DNA from: Saccharopolyspora montiporae
GTDB taxonomy: Bacteria; Actinomycetota; Actinomycetes; Mycobacteriales; Pseudonocardiaceae
Reading direction: 5' to 3'
NCBI RefSeq assembly: GCF_015209505.1
Contig: NZ_JADEYC010000030.1
Location: 1 to 64,000 of the forward strand
Length of the DNA: 64,000 nucleotides
This document shows, in pieces, positions 16,814-24,995 of the stretch. Both the position numbers and the translations under genes were made by a program. The notes beneath the pieces were generated by a model. It was not told where the DNA came from, made no database searches, and saw nothing but the letters and a program-made list of their open reading frames with translations. How positions within the stretch are numbered: the stretch's first letter is position 1; every line of letters begins with the position of its first letter.

Positions 16814-17611
16814 TCACGCCGGCGCCGGATAACCGGTGAAGTCCGGCTTGCGCTTCTCGGCGAAGGCACTCGCGCCTTCCTGCGCCTCGGTGGAGTCGGT
16901 GAACAGGTGCAGCGCCGACATGGCCATGTTGGACAGGCCCGCCTGGTGGTCGGTGTCGGCGTTGAACGACTGCTTGAGGAACTTCAGCGCCGTGGGGCTG
17001 TTCGCCGCGATCTCGGCGGCCCAGGTGCGCGCCTCGTCGAGCAGCTGGTCGGCCGCGACGACCCGGTTCACCAGTCCCCAGCGCTCGGCGGTCTCCGCGT
17101 CGTACTGCCGGCACAGGTACCAGATCTCGCGGGCCCGCTTCTCCCCGACGATCCGCGCGAGGAAGGCGGACCCGAATCCGGCGTCGAAGGAACCGACCCG
17201 CGGCCCGGACTGGCCGAACCGGGCGGTGTCGGCGGCGATGGTCAGGTCGCAGAGCACGTGCAGCACGTGCCCGCCGCCGATCGCGAGCCCGTTCACCGCG
17301 GCGATGACCGGTTTCGGGATGTCGCGAATCAGCTTGTGCAGGTAGCCGATCTCGAACATGCCGCTCTCGGTCGGACCGTAGTCCCCGGTTTCGGCGCGCT
17401 GCTTGACGTCACCGCCGGTGCAGAACGCCTTCTCCCCCGCACCGGTGAGGATCACGGTACGCACGCGCTCGTCGGCCCAGGCCGTGCGCAGCGCGGAGAT
17501 GAGCTCCTCGACGGTCTTGCCGCGGAAGGCGTTGTAGCGCTCCGGCCGGCTGATGGTGACCACCGCTGCGGTGTCCTGCACGGCGTACTCGATATCGGTG
17601 TAACCGGTCAT
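16814..17611 (-). CDS. badI: 2-ketocyclohexanecarboxyl-CoA hydrolase-like crotonase
   Basis: This 265-residue crotonase-fold protein belongs to the MenB/BadI branch: the oxyanion-hole segments are EKAFCTGGDVK and NGLAIGGGHVLHVLCDL, and the C-terminal SPTALKFLKQSFNADTDH matches the branch signature. BadI cleaves the ring of 2-ketocyclohexanecarboxyl-CoA to pimelyl-CoA. MenB (naphthoate synthase) is the close alternative, but menaquinone genes are absent here and aliB, badH and aliA homologues follow directly. It is the first gene of the operon. The regulatory region with three operators lies just upstream, shared with the divergent TetR gene. Confidence 0.87.
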   Translation of the reverse strand: MTGYTDIEYAVQDTAAVVTISRPERYNAFRGKTVEELISALRTAWADERVRTVILTGAGEKAFCTGGDVKQRAETGDYGPTESGMFEIGYLHKLIRDIPKPVIAAVNGLAIGGGHVLHVLCDLTIAADTARFGQSGPRVGSFDAGFGSAFLARIVGEKRAREIWYLCRQYDAETAERWGLVNRVVAADQLLDEARTWAAEIAANSPTALKFLKQSFNADTDHQAGLSNMAMSALHLFTDSTEAQEGASAFAEKRKPDFTGYPAPA

Positions 17612-17666
17612 CGATGACCTCTCCCCTCGCCGTTTCCCGCTCGCGTTCCGGGTCGCGGGTCGTTGT

Positions 17667-17723
17667 CGAATCCGAATTCAGTTACGATGAACATCGGTTC
17701 ATCGTGAGTGAATGCTGATTCAC
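17667..17723. promoter_or_regulatory. Three tandem TetR-type operators at 21-bp spacing
   Basis: Three copies of TGAAY-N4-RTTCA lie in the badI/tetR divergent region: 17667-17680 (first base C instead of T), 17688-17701 and 17709-17722. Their centres are exactly 21 bp apart, two helical turns, so dimers would bind the same DNA face. The middle copy extends to a perfect 9-bp inverted repeat with a 4-bp spacer (17684-17705). The third extends to 6-bp arms (17708-17723). The obvious ligand-responsive binder is the adjacent TetR protein; this is inference. Confidence 0.75.
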
Positions 17724-17837
17724 ACCGACCCCTGTGTCAAGGGCCACCGCCCCCGCCGGGAACGCGGGGCGCGGACCGGTGTGAACATGGATCCACTCGT
17801 GCTGAACAGCCGTTCACCGACCGGATGGAGTGCCGAG

Positions 17838-18512
17838 ATGTCCTCACCCGCCCGATCCCGCGGCAACGACCCGGGCGAAGCCGCCCGCGCCGCACGGGCC
17901 GCCTGGCGCAGCAGGCAGCTGCTGGACGCCGCGGCGACGCTCATGGAGCGCGAGGGGTTCCAGGGCGTGTCCATGCAGGCCCTGGCCGAGGAGGCCGAGG
18001 TCAGCGTCGGGCTCATCTACCGGTACTTCGGCGGCAAGGACGAGCTGCTGCTGGCGGTGATCGTGGACGTGCTGGACACCATCTCCACCCGGGTGCCCGA
18101 GGCCGTGGCCGCAGCCGGGGACGACCCGGTGGAGGAGGTGGCCGCCGCGTTCCGCGCCTACTGCGAGGTCGTCGACGAGCGCAGGCACGCGGCCGTGCTG
18201 ACCTACCGGGAGAGCCGCGCGCTGAGCAGCCAGGGCCGGGTGAAGATCAAGGCGATGGAGGTCGCCAGCACCGAACCGCTGCGCGCGGCGCTGCACCGGG
18301 GCACCGCGGCCGGCCTGCTGGTCGACCTGGACGCCGACCTGGTGGCGCACGACCTCGTGCTCATGGCGCACGGCTGGGCGCTCAAGCACTGGTACCTGGA
18401 GCAGAAGCTCGACCTCGGCGAGTACGTGGCCAAGCAGACCGCGCTGCTGCTCGGCTCGCTGGTCGAACCCCGCCGCAAGCGGCAGTACGCGCACCTGCTG
18501 CACCCGCACTGA
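17838..18512 (+). CDS. TetR/AcrR family regulator, probable controller of the ali/bad operon
   Basis: This 224-residue regulator has the N-terminal helix-turn-helix at about residues 38-60 (VSMQALAEEAEVSVGLIYRYFGGK) — the recognition-helix part SVGLIYRYFGGKDELL is diagnostic — followed by an all-helical ligand domain. ATG 17838 was chosen on length and a GGAG site; in-frame starts exist upstream (17787, 17712), but the last would lie inside the third operator. It is divergent from badI across a 226-bp region with three phased operators, so it probably represses that operon and itself until an acyl-CoA intermediate binds. Confidence 0.88.
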   Translation: MSSPARSRGNDPGEAARAARAAWRSRQLLDAAATLMEREGFQGVSMQALAEEAEVSVGLIYRYFGGKDELLLAVIVDVLDTISTRVPEAVAAAGDDPVEEVAAAFRAYCEVVDERRHAAVLTYRESRALSSQGRVKIKAMEVASTEPLRAALHRGTAAGLLVDLDADLVAHDLVLMAHGWALKHWYLEQKLDLGEYVAKQTALLLGSLVEPRRKRQYAHLLHPH

Positions 18513-18601
18513 TCCCCGGGTCTTGCGCAGGTACACCGCAGCGGGCCAGGATCATCGGCGGCGCCGGGCACCTGGTGCCGAGCGGAGCACCGGGAGGACC
18601 G

Positions 18602-19369
18602 TTGACCGACCTGTTCGACCTGACCGGGCATGTTTCGGTGATCACCGGCGGGAACTCGGGGATCGGTTTCGGCATGGCCGGAGCGCTCGCCGCCGCAGGT
18701 GCCCGGGTGTGCCTCTGGGGCACCAATGAGCAGCGCAACAGCGACGCCGCGGCGACGCTGTCCGCCGCCGGTGCCGATGTCCTCGCGCTGCGCTGCGATG
18801 TGGGCGACGAACAGCAGGTCGAGGACGCGATGTCGCGCACCGCCGACCACTTCGGCCGGATCGACTCGTGCTTCGCCAACGCCGGGATCGGTTCCGGCGG
18901 AACGCGTTTCACCGAGACCAGCGCGGAGGAATTCCGCCGCGTGACCCGGGTCAACCTGGAGGGCGCGTTCAGCACGCTGCGCGCCGCGGCCGCGCGGATG
19001 GTCGAGCAGGGCGAGGGCGGCAGCCTCGTGGCGACATCGAGCCTGGCCGCCAAGCAGGGCCCGCCGCGCGGGCAGGCCTACGCGGCCAGCAAGGGCGGCG
19101 TGGTGTCCATGGTCAAATCGATCGCGATGGAACTGGCCAAGCACGACATCCGCGCCAACGCCGTGCTCCCGGGCTGGGTCAGCACACCGCTGGCGGATCC
19201 GATGCTGCAGTCCGAGGGATTCCAGCGCCGCGTGCTGCCGCGGATGCCCGGCGGCCGGTGGGGAACGCCCGACGACTTCGGCGCGATCGCGGTCTACCTG
19301 GCCAGTCCGGCCAGCGCCTTCCACACGGCGGACGCGATCACCCTCGACGGCGGCTACGACGCGTTCTGA
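18602..19369 (+). CDS. SDR family oxidoreductase
   Basis: This 255-residue classical short-chain dehydrogenase has TGGNSGIGFG (cofactor loop), ANAGIGSGG, catalytic Ser in ATSSLAAKQG and YAASKGG (Tyr-x3-Lys). The start is TTG 18602 with GGAGG 4 bases ahead; no ATG or GTG suits the family length better. Its C-terminal half contains LPGWVSTPLADPM, the usual substrate-loop region. It lies 90 bases after the TetR gene on the same strand and convergent with acyl-CoA dehydrogenase genes, so it may be part of the same acyl-CoA catabolism, perhaps as a hydroxyacyl-CoA dehydrogenase. The substrate is unknown. Confidence 0.85.
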   Translation: MTDLFDLTGHVSVITGGNSGIGFGMAGALAAAGARVCLWGTNEQRNSDAAATLSAAGADVLALRCDVGDEQQVEDAMSRTADHFGRIDSCFANAGIGSGGTRFTETSAEEFRRVTRVNLEGAFSTLRAAAARMVEQGEGGSLVATSSLAAKQGPPRGQAYAASKGGVVSMVKSIAMELAKHDIRANAVLPGWVSTPLADPMLQSEGFQRRVLPRMPGGRWGTPDDFGAIAVYLASPASAFHTADAITLDGGYDAF

Positions 19370-19379
19370 GCGGGTCCGC

Positions 19380-20468
19380 TCAGGACGGTTGCCCCACCGC
19401 TGCGTCCGCACCGCTGCCCAGCAGCAGCTCGCAGGTCTTGGCCCGCTTGTAGAACAAGTGGGCGTCGTGTTCCCAGGTGTAGCCGATCCCGCCGTGCAGC
19501 TGCAGGCCGGTGGCCGCGGTGCGGAACGCCTCCGCTGCCGTGCAGGTGCGGGAAAGCGCGGCGGCCTCCGGGAGCCGGTCCGGATCGTGGTCGGCGGTCC
19601 AGGCGGCGTAGCGCAGCACGGCGCGCGCCTGCTCGCAGGCGCTGTGCATGTCCGCACAGGCGTGCTTGACGGCCTGGTATGACCCGATGGGGCGGCCGAA
19701 CTGCACGCGCAGCCGGGCATAATCGACGGTCATCTCCAGCATCCGGTCCATCACGCCGACCTGCTCGGCGCTGACCGCCACCGCCGCCCGATCCCGCGCC
19801 GCGGCGAGCACAGCGGCGGGATCGGCGGTGTGCAGTGCCTGCGCCGGGGACGCGCGGAAGTCCAACCGCGCCATGCCCCGGGTCGGGTCGAGGGTGCGCA
19901 GCCGCGTGCACCCGAGATCGCTCGCGGACACCGCGAACCAGCCCGCGCCCTCCGCGGTCGCGGCGTAGACGAGCACGACGTCGGCGGCGTCACCGGACAG
20001 CACCGGAGCCGCCGAACCGGTCAGCTGCCAGCCGGACTCCTCCCGGGTGGCGCGGACCTGCTGCGCGGACGATCCCCACCGGCCCGTGTCGTCCGCGACG
20101 ACCACCGCGGCCACCTGCTCGCCCGCGGTGAGCGCGGCCAGCAGCGCCGGATCCGGCTCGTCGAGCGCGAGCAGCACGTCGGTGGCGAACACGCCGGAGG
20201 CCAAGAACGGGACCGGCGCCACCGACCTGCCCAGTTCTTCCAGCAGCACGCTGCGCTCCACCTGGCCCGCCCCGGAACCGCCGTGCTCGGCGGGCACCGC
20301 CAGTCCGGTGAGCTCCTGCTCGGCGGCCAACCTGCGCCACAGCCGCCGGTCCCAGGTCTGCTCGCCGTCCACGACCTCGCGCACCCGCGCGGAGCCGGCG
20401 TGGTCGGCCAGCAGCGCGCGCACCGAGTCGCGCAGCTGCTGCTGTTCGGGATCCAGGACCAGCTGCAT
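19380..20468 (-). CDS. Acyl-CoA dehydrogenase, short subunit of a probable heteromeric pair
   Basis: This 362-residue acyl-CoA dehydrogenase has the C-terminal domain well conserved (VQFGRPIGSYQAVKHACADM, LHGGIGYTWEHD), but the FAD/substrate-side motifs in the middle are weak compared with the partner gene upstream. That asymmetry, plus the tandem arrangement of a ~360- and a ~400-residue gene 37 bases apart, matches the alpha2beta2 enzymes known from actinobacterial steroid side-chain degradation (FadE28/FadE29 type). Such pairs form one active site per heterodimer. The start ATG 20468 is clear. It is convergent with the SDR gene, 10 bases between stops. Confidence 0.85.
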   Translation of the reverse strand: MQLVLDPEQQQLRDSVRALLADHAGSARVREVVDGEQTWDRRLWRRLAAEQELTGLAVPAEHGGSGAGQVERSVLLEELGRSVAPVPFLASGVFATDVLLALDEPDPALLAALTAGEQVAAVVVADDTGRWGSSAQQVRATREESGWQLTGSAAPVLSGDAADVVLVYAATAEGAGWFAVSASDLGCTRLRTLDPTRGMARLDFRASPAQALHTADPAAVLAAARDRAAVAVSAEQVGVMDRMLEMTVDYARLRVQFGRPIGSYQAVKHACADMHSACEQARAVLRYAAWTADHDPDRLPEAAALSRTCTAAEAFRTAATGLQLHGGIGYTWEHDAHLFYKRAKTCELLLGSGADAAVGQPS

Positions 20469-20505
20469 GCCGGTTCCTCCTCGCACTCGTGCGGTCTCGC
20501 CGTCG

Positions 20506-21705
20506 TCAGCTGGCCTGGGTGCCGATCCGCAGTTGCCGGAACGGGACGTCGCGGTCCACCCGGGGTTCGGCGGGCAGACCGAGGATCCGGTCGCCGATGA
20601 TGGTGCGCTGCACCTGGTTGGTGCCACCCGCGATGCTGGAGGCCGGGGTGGCGTTGACCGCCACCGCCAGCGCTTCGGCATCCGCGTCGTCGGCCGCCCA
20701 GGCGGTGAGCCCGGCGCCGCGGATCAGCCCGGCGACGTGCACCGCGCGCCAGAGCAGTTCGGCACCGGCGAGCTTGGCCACGGATCCGGCCGCACCGGGT
20801 GGGTTCCCGGCGTCGGCGAGCTGGTTCATCCGGGTGTTGTACAGGGCGAGGCTGCGCTCGGCGGCGTGCAGCGCGGCCAGTTCCCGGCGCACCGCGGGAT
20901 CGCGGTCCCGGCCGGTGCGGTGTGCCACCTCGGCGAGGTTGCGGTGCGCCAGCGGGTCGTAGCGCGGCCGGGCGGATCCACCGATGGAGACCCGCTCGTG
21001 GCCGAGCATGGTGACCGCGGCCGCCCACCCGGCGTTCACCTCGCCGACCACCGCATCGGTGGGCAACCGGACCTCGTCGAAGTGGACCTCGTTGAACGGT
21101 GCGCGCCCCGTCATGTCGCGCAGCGGGCGCACCTGCACGCCGGGCGCGCGCATGTCGACGACGAACATGGTGATCCCGCGGTGCTTGGGCACGTCCGGAT
21201 CGGTGCGCGCCAGCAGCGCGCCGAAATCCGCGTGCTGGGCACCGGACGTCCACACCTTCTGCCCGGTGACGACCCACTCCGCCCCGTCGCGCACCGCGCG
21301 CGTCTGCAGCCCGGCCACGTCCGAACCGGCTCCCGGCTCGGAGAACAGCTGGCACCACACCTCTTCACCGCGCAGCAGCGGCGGCAGGTAGCGGGTCTTC
21401 TGCTCGGCGGTGCCCAGGTCGGCCAGCGTCGGACCGCACATGCCCATGCCGATCATGAACAGCGAGGTCGGCAGGTCGAAGGAGGCGGCCTCCTCGTCGA
21501 AGATCTGCTGCTCCGCGGCGGACAGACCCTGTCCGCCGAACTCGGCCGGCCAGGTGATCCCGACGAAACCCGCCTCGTGCAACGCCTTCTGGAAGCGCTT
21601 GGCGGTGCGCACCTGCTCCTCGTCGGATTCGGAACCGTGCGGTGGTGCGTTCGCCGCGAGCCACTCGCGGGCTCTGCTGCGAAACCGGTCGGCCGCTTGC
21701 GCCAT
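20506..21705 (-). CDS. Acyl-CoA dehydrogenase, long subunit of a probable heteromeric pair
   Basis: This 399-residue FadE-type acyl-CoA dehydrogenase has strong FAD motifs (WCQLFSEPGAGSDVAGL near 120, VVTGQKVWTSGAQHADF near 146) and the C-terminal segment ASSIAGGTNQVQRTIIGDRILG, typical of FadE17/FadE29-like members. ATG 21705 follows GGAGGATCC. The partner subunit gene lies 37 bases downstream. A TetR gene is divergent across a 134-bp gap. The substrate is probably a bulky or cyclic acyl-CoA, given the family and the neighbouring alicyclic-acid genes; this is inference. Confidence 0.87.
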   Translation of the reverse strand: MAQAADRFRSRAREWLAANAPPHGSESDEEQVRTAKRFQKALHEAGFVGITWPAEFGGQGLSAAEQQIFDEEAASFDLPTSLFMIGMGMCGPTLADLGTAEQKTRYLPPLLRGEEVWCQLFSEPGAGSDVAGLQTRAVRDGAEWVVTGQKVWTSGAQHADFGALLARTDPDVPKHRGITMFVVDMRAPGVQVRPLRDMTGRAPFNEVHFDEVRLPTDAVVGEVNAGWAAAVTMLGHERVSIGGSARPRYDPLAHRNLAEVAHRTGRDRDPAVRRELAALHAAERSLALYNTRMNQLADAGNPPGAAGSVAKLAGAELLWRAVHVAGLIRGAGLTAWAADDADAEALAVAVNATPASSIAGGTNQVQRTIIGDRILGLPAEPRVDRDVPFRQLRIGTQAS

Positions 21706-21839
21706 CGGATCCTCCGTCCTCGCACCGGCCCCGGCGCCGGACACGAACGGTCAGTCCTGACTCTAAGCGATCGCGGTGGGTGTTGACGAGACCTCGCGGG
21801 CGGATCCGCCGAACCGCCCCGCCGGTTACCCTGCTGCCC

Positions 21840-22466
21840 GTGGACCGGACACCAGCCGACGCCCGCAGCCGCAGCGAGCGCTCCGCCGACAGCCGCGCGT
21901 TGATCCTGGACGCCGCGGTGGACTGCCTGGTCGAGCTGGGGTACTCCGGTTCGTCCACTGTGGCCATTCAGACCAAGGCGGGGGTGTCGCGCGGCCGACT
22001 GCTGCACCACTTCCCCTCGCGGGACGAACTGCTCGTCGCCGCCGCCCAGCACCTGGCCGCACACCGGCTGGCCGAGACCGAGCGGCAGGCGGCCGAGCTC
22101 CTCGCCGAGCAGCCGGAAGGGCGGCAGCGCGTGGACCGCTGCGTCGAGCTGCTCTGGGACACCTTCCGCGAACCTCCCTTCTGGGCCGCGATCGAGCTGT
22201 GGACGGCCGCGCGCACCAACCGCTCGCTGGCCCGGGCCCTGCACCCGCAGGAGCGCCGACTGCGGACCTCGATCCGCGCGGTCGCCGACCGGATCTGGGG
22301 CCCGGCGGTCTGCGCGCACCCGAACTACGAGCTGTTGCGCGAAACGCTGTTCACCAGCATGCGCGGTGCCGCCCTCCCGCACGCCTTCGACGACCGCCCG
22401 CACAGCACCGATCCGCACCTTGCGGTGTGGAAGGAACTGGCGCACCGGCTGCTTTTCGCGGAGTGA
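21840..22466 (+). CDS. TetR/AcrR family regulator
   Basis: This 208-residue protein has an N-terminal helix-turn-helix (GYSGSSTVAIQTKAGVSRG then LLHHFPSRDELL, about 36-66) and a helical C-terminal ligand domain. GTG 21840 gives standard TetR length; the frame upstream covers the divergent promoter and is not coding. A short inverted repeat, 5-bp arms with a 2-bp spacer (GTCAG/CTGAC, 21750-21761), lies midway to the divergent acyl-CoA dehydrogenase gene and is a candidate, though weak, operator. It probably regulates the dehydrogenase pair and perhaps the thioesterase gene behind it. Confidence 0.86.
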   Translation: MDRTPADARSRSERSADSRALILDAAVDCLVELGYSGSSTVAIQTKAGVSRGRLLHHFPSRDELLVAAAQHLAAHRLAETERQAAELLAEQPEGRQRVDRCVELLWDTFREPPFWAAIELWTAARTNRSLARALHPQERRLRTSIRAVADRIWGPAVCAHPNYELLRETLFTSMRGAALPHAFDDRPHSTDPHLAVWKELAHRLLFAE

Positions 22467-22518
22467 CCGCCGCCACGCGCGCTTTGCTCGGACGCGGTGC
22501 GCGGTGGAGCATTGCCGC

Positions 22519-23340
22519 GTGCCCGAACAGCTATCACCGCTCGAAGCGCCGAAGTGGGCGCTGGACCGCTTCCTGCAGCTGACCCCGGCCGCGGACGGCT
22601 GGACCGCCGACGTCCCGCCGTCCTGGGCCCCCACCGGCGCCGCGCACGGCGGTGTCCTGTTCGCCATCGCCATCACGGCCATGCGCCGCGTCTCGCCGCA
22701 CCCCGACGTGCTCACCGCCACGGCGCACTTCCTGCGCCCCACCGCACCGGGCCCCGCGCAGGTCACCGCGGAACTCGTCCGCGGCGGCGGGGCGCACGCC
22801 ACCGTGCAGGCCACGATCGTGCAGGACGGCAAGGAGACGCTGCGCGTGCTGGCCGTGTTCGGCGTGCTGCCGGACGATCCGCCGCGCAGCGAACTCGTCC
22901 CGCCGACCCTGCCGCCACCGGAGGAGTGCGCCCCCGCGCTGGGCTCCGAGCTGCAGGCCGGCGCGGACGCCACCGACTACGGATCCAGCCTGGACGTGCG
23001 GGTCGATCCCACCGTGGGCTGGCTCAACGGCCGGCGAGCGGGGAACGCGGAGATCACCGGGTGGTGCCGCACCAGCGACGAGCGCCCGCACGACGACGCG
23101 TCGTTGGCGTTGTTCGCCGACGCCTTCCCGCCCCCGGTGTTCGATGTGCTGCCCGCGTTCTACGTGCCGACGCTGGAGCTGACCCTGCACGTGCGCGGGC
23201 GCGCGACGACCCCGTGGCTGCTCGGCCGGTTCACCACCCGGGCGATCAACGAGCCGTACCACGAGGAGGACGGGCTGCTCTGGGACGGCGCGGGCAACCT
23301 CGTGGCCATGTCCCGGCAGTTCGCGCTCACCCGGACCTGA
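22519..23340 (+). CDS. Acyl-CoA thioesterase, double hotdog (TesB-like)
   Basis: This 273-residue protein has two hotdog halves (about 20-115 and 150-270). The first contains APTGAAHGGVLFAIAI and a TATAHFLRPTAPGPAQV strand, the pattern of the TesB-like 4HBT_3 domain. The second ends with WDGAGNLVAMSRQFALTR, the usual TesB-type closing segment with the catalytic-side Gln-rich strand. It should hydrolyse acyl-CoA to free acid and CoA, relieving CoA sequestration in this catabolic island. The start is GTG 22519; another GTG at 22504 is possible. It follows the TetR gene by 52 bases. Confidence 0.82.
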   Translation: MPEQLSPLEAPKWALDRFLQLTPAADGWTADVPPSWAPTGAAHGGVLFAIAITAMRRVSPHPDVLTATAHFLRPTAPGPAQVTAELVRGGGAHATVQATIVQDGKETLRVLAVFGVLPDDPPRSELVPPTLPPPEECAPALGSELQAGADATDYGSSLDVRVDPTVGWLNGRRAGNAEITGWCRTSDERPHDDASLALFADAFPPPVFDVLPAFYVPTLELTLHVRGRATTPWLLGRFTTRAINEPYHEEDGLLWDGAGNLVAMSRQFALTRT

Positions 23341-23491
23341 TCGGCGCAGTCGGCTGCTCCGGGTGGCGCAGTCGGGCGTGCGGCGGGACGACGCCGCACG
23401 TTCGGCCGGGCCTGCGGACCCGAACTCGGGCATATCCTCTCCGGATCCACCGGGATGCACCCGGTAACCAGAGACGGAAGGACCGGTCCCG

Positions 23492-24679
23492 ATGCCGACC
23501 GACGGGCCGAACGCGCGCAAGATCCCCCGCGACACCGCCGACGTCGAATGCCCGATCAGCCGCGGCGGCTCAGGCGAGTGGCAGGTCACCGGGCACGCCG
23601 CGGCGCGGACCGTGCTGCGCAGCACGGACACGGTGCAGGCCGGGCTGGGTGTGGAGACGGTGGAGAAGATGCCGGGCCGCATCCGCCGCCCGGTGCTCTA
23701 CCGCGACGGCCCGGAGCACCGGGAGCACCGCAGGCAGACCGCCCGCTACTTCACGCCCAAGCGGGTCGACGAGCACTACCGGCCGATCATGCACCGGGTC
23801 GCCGAGGCGCAGCTGGCCGAGCTCACCCGCACCGGTTCGGCCGAACTCTCCGAGATGAGCTTTCACCTCGCGATCGAGGTCGCCTCGGCGGTGATCGGGC
23901 TCACCGACAGCAAGCCGGGCATCCGCGACCGGCTGGAGCGGTTCTTCCCGGAAGAGTTCGGCACACCGGGGTTCACCAGCCTGCACGGGCTGTACTGGAT
24001 CCAGCGGCAGCTGACCAACTGGCTGGGTGTCTACCTGGGCGATGTGCGGCCGGCGGTGCGCGCCCGGCGCCGCGCGCGGCAGGACGACCTGATCTCACAC
24101 CTGCTGGACGAGGGCTGCTCGTCGGCCGAAATCCTGGGCGAGTGCATCACGTTCGCCGCCGCGGGCATGGTGACTACCCGGGAGTTCGTCAACCTGGCGG
24201 CCTGGCACCTGTTCACCGATGCGGACCTGTTGGCGCACTACCGAAACGCCGATGAGCCCGGCAGGCTGGCGGTGCTGCACGAGCTGCTGCGCCTGGAGCC
24301 GGTGGTCGGCCACCTGCGCAGGCGCACCACCGCGGAGATCGAGGTGCCCTCCGCCAACGGGCCGGTGACGGTGCCCGCGGGCGAGATCGTGGACATCGCG
24401 GTGGGCGATGCGAACACCGATCCGGACGCGGTCGGTGCGCGGGGGCACGAGGTCTGCCCCGGGCGCGAGCTGGCCGGATCCGCCGCCGCGCAGGGCATGT
24501 CGTTCGGCGATGGCGCGCACAAGTGCCCCGGCGCGAGCATCGCGATCCTGGAGACGGACGTGTTCCTGCGTGGCCTGTTCGCGGTGCCCGGGATCCGGAT
24601 GCGGTCCGAACCGCGGGTGTCGTTCAACGATGCGATCGGCGGCTACGAGTTGCGCGGCATGGTCGTGGCCACGTCCTGA
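23492..24679 (+). CDS. Cytochrome P450
   Basis: This 395-residue soluble bacterial P450 has the heme-binding loop SFGDGAHKCPGASIAI (Cys ligand near residue 346) and the ExxR motif in HELLRLEP (near 264). The I-helix reads AAAGMVTTREF, so the acid normally preceding the Thr pair (AGxET or AGxDT) is Val here, while Thr is kept. Electron-transfer partners are not encoded nearby. The start is ATG 23492, with GGAAGGA upstream. The gene follows the thioesterase on the same strand, and its substrate may be an acid or alicyclic compound handled by the neighbours. Confidence 0.9.
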   Translation: MPTDGPNARKIPRDTADVECPISRGGSGEWQVTGHAAARTVLRSTDTVQAGLGVETVEKMPGRIRRPVLYRDGPEHREHRRQTARYFTPKRVDEHYRPIMHRVAEAQLAELTRTGSAELSEMSFHLAIEVASAVIGLTDSKPGIRDRLERFFPEEFGTPGFTSLHGLYWIQRQLTNWLGVYLGDVRPAVRARRRARQDDLISHLLDEGCSSAEILGECITFAAAGMVTTREFVNLAAWHLFTDADLLAHYRNADEPGRLAVLHELLRLEPVVGHLRRRTTAEIEVPSANGPVTVPAGEIVDIAVGDANTDPDAVGARGHEVCPGRELAGSAAAQGMSFGDGAHKCPGASIAILETDVFLRGLFAVPGIRMRSEPRVSFNDAIGGYELRGMVVATS

Positions 24680-24704
24680 CCGTTCCGCGAGGCGGAGAAC
24701 GCGA

Positions 24705-24737
24705 ACCGGCCGCCGGTCCTGCGGATCGGCGGCCGGT
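24705..24737. terminator. Bidirectional hairpin terminator
   Basis: Bases 24705-24719 and 24723-24737 pair at 14 of 15 positions around a 3-base loop. The hairpin sits between the P450 gene and the convergent secreted-peptide gene and would serve both. Confidence 0.65.
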
Positions 24738-24776
24738 CACCGGTGCAGGGGCAGTCCCCCGACTACGCCCGGGTCG

Positions 24777-24995
24777 TCACGCGGCGAGCCCGAGAGCGTC
24801 GAGCACCGCGCCGACGGTGGACAGCACATCGGCCAGGAGGCTGTCCAGGACCTCGGCGATCGGCGCGATCTCGACCGCGTTCGCGGGCATCGCCAGCGCG
24901 ATCAGCATCACCGGGACCGCCGCGGCGGCCACGGCCACGCGGCGGGCGTTGTTCCCGCCTGCGGTCATCGACTGCTCATCCGTTTCTACCTGCAC
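24777..24995 (-). CDS. Small secreted amphipathic peptide, 72-residue precursor
   Basis: GTG 24995 is preceded by a perfect Shine-Dalgarno (AAGGAGG, 5-base spacing), better than the in-frame ATG at 24968. The precursor has a polar start, two Arg, a hydrophobic core (VAVAAAAVPVMLIALA) and a signal-peptidase-I site after MPANA. The predicted mature part is only about 32 residues: no Cys, net negative, with Leu/Val/Ile spaced as in an amphipathic helix (for example IAEVLDSLLADVLSTVGAVL). I do not recognise a family. It could be a surface-active peptide, a signalling peptide or a cell-wall component. A 593-base region without genes lies upstream. Confidence 0.7.
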   Translation of the reverse strand: MQVETDEQSMTAGGNNARRVAVAAAAVPVMLIALAMPANAVEIAPIAEVLDSLLADVLSTVGAVLDALGLAA

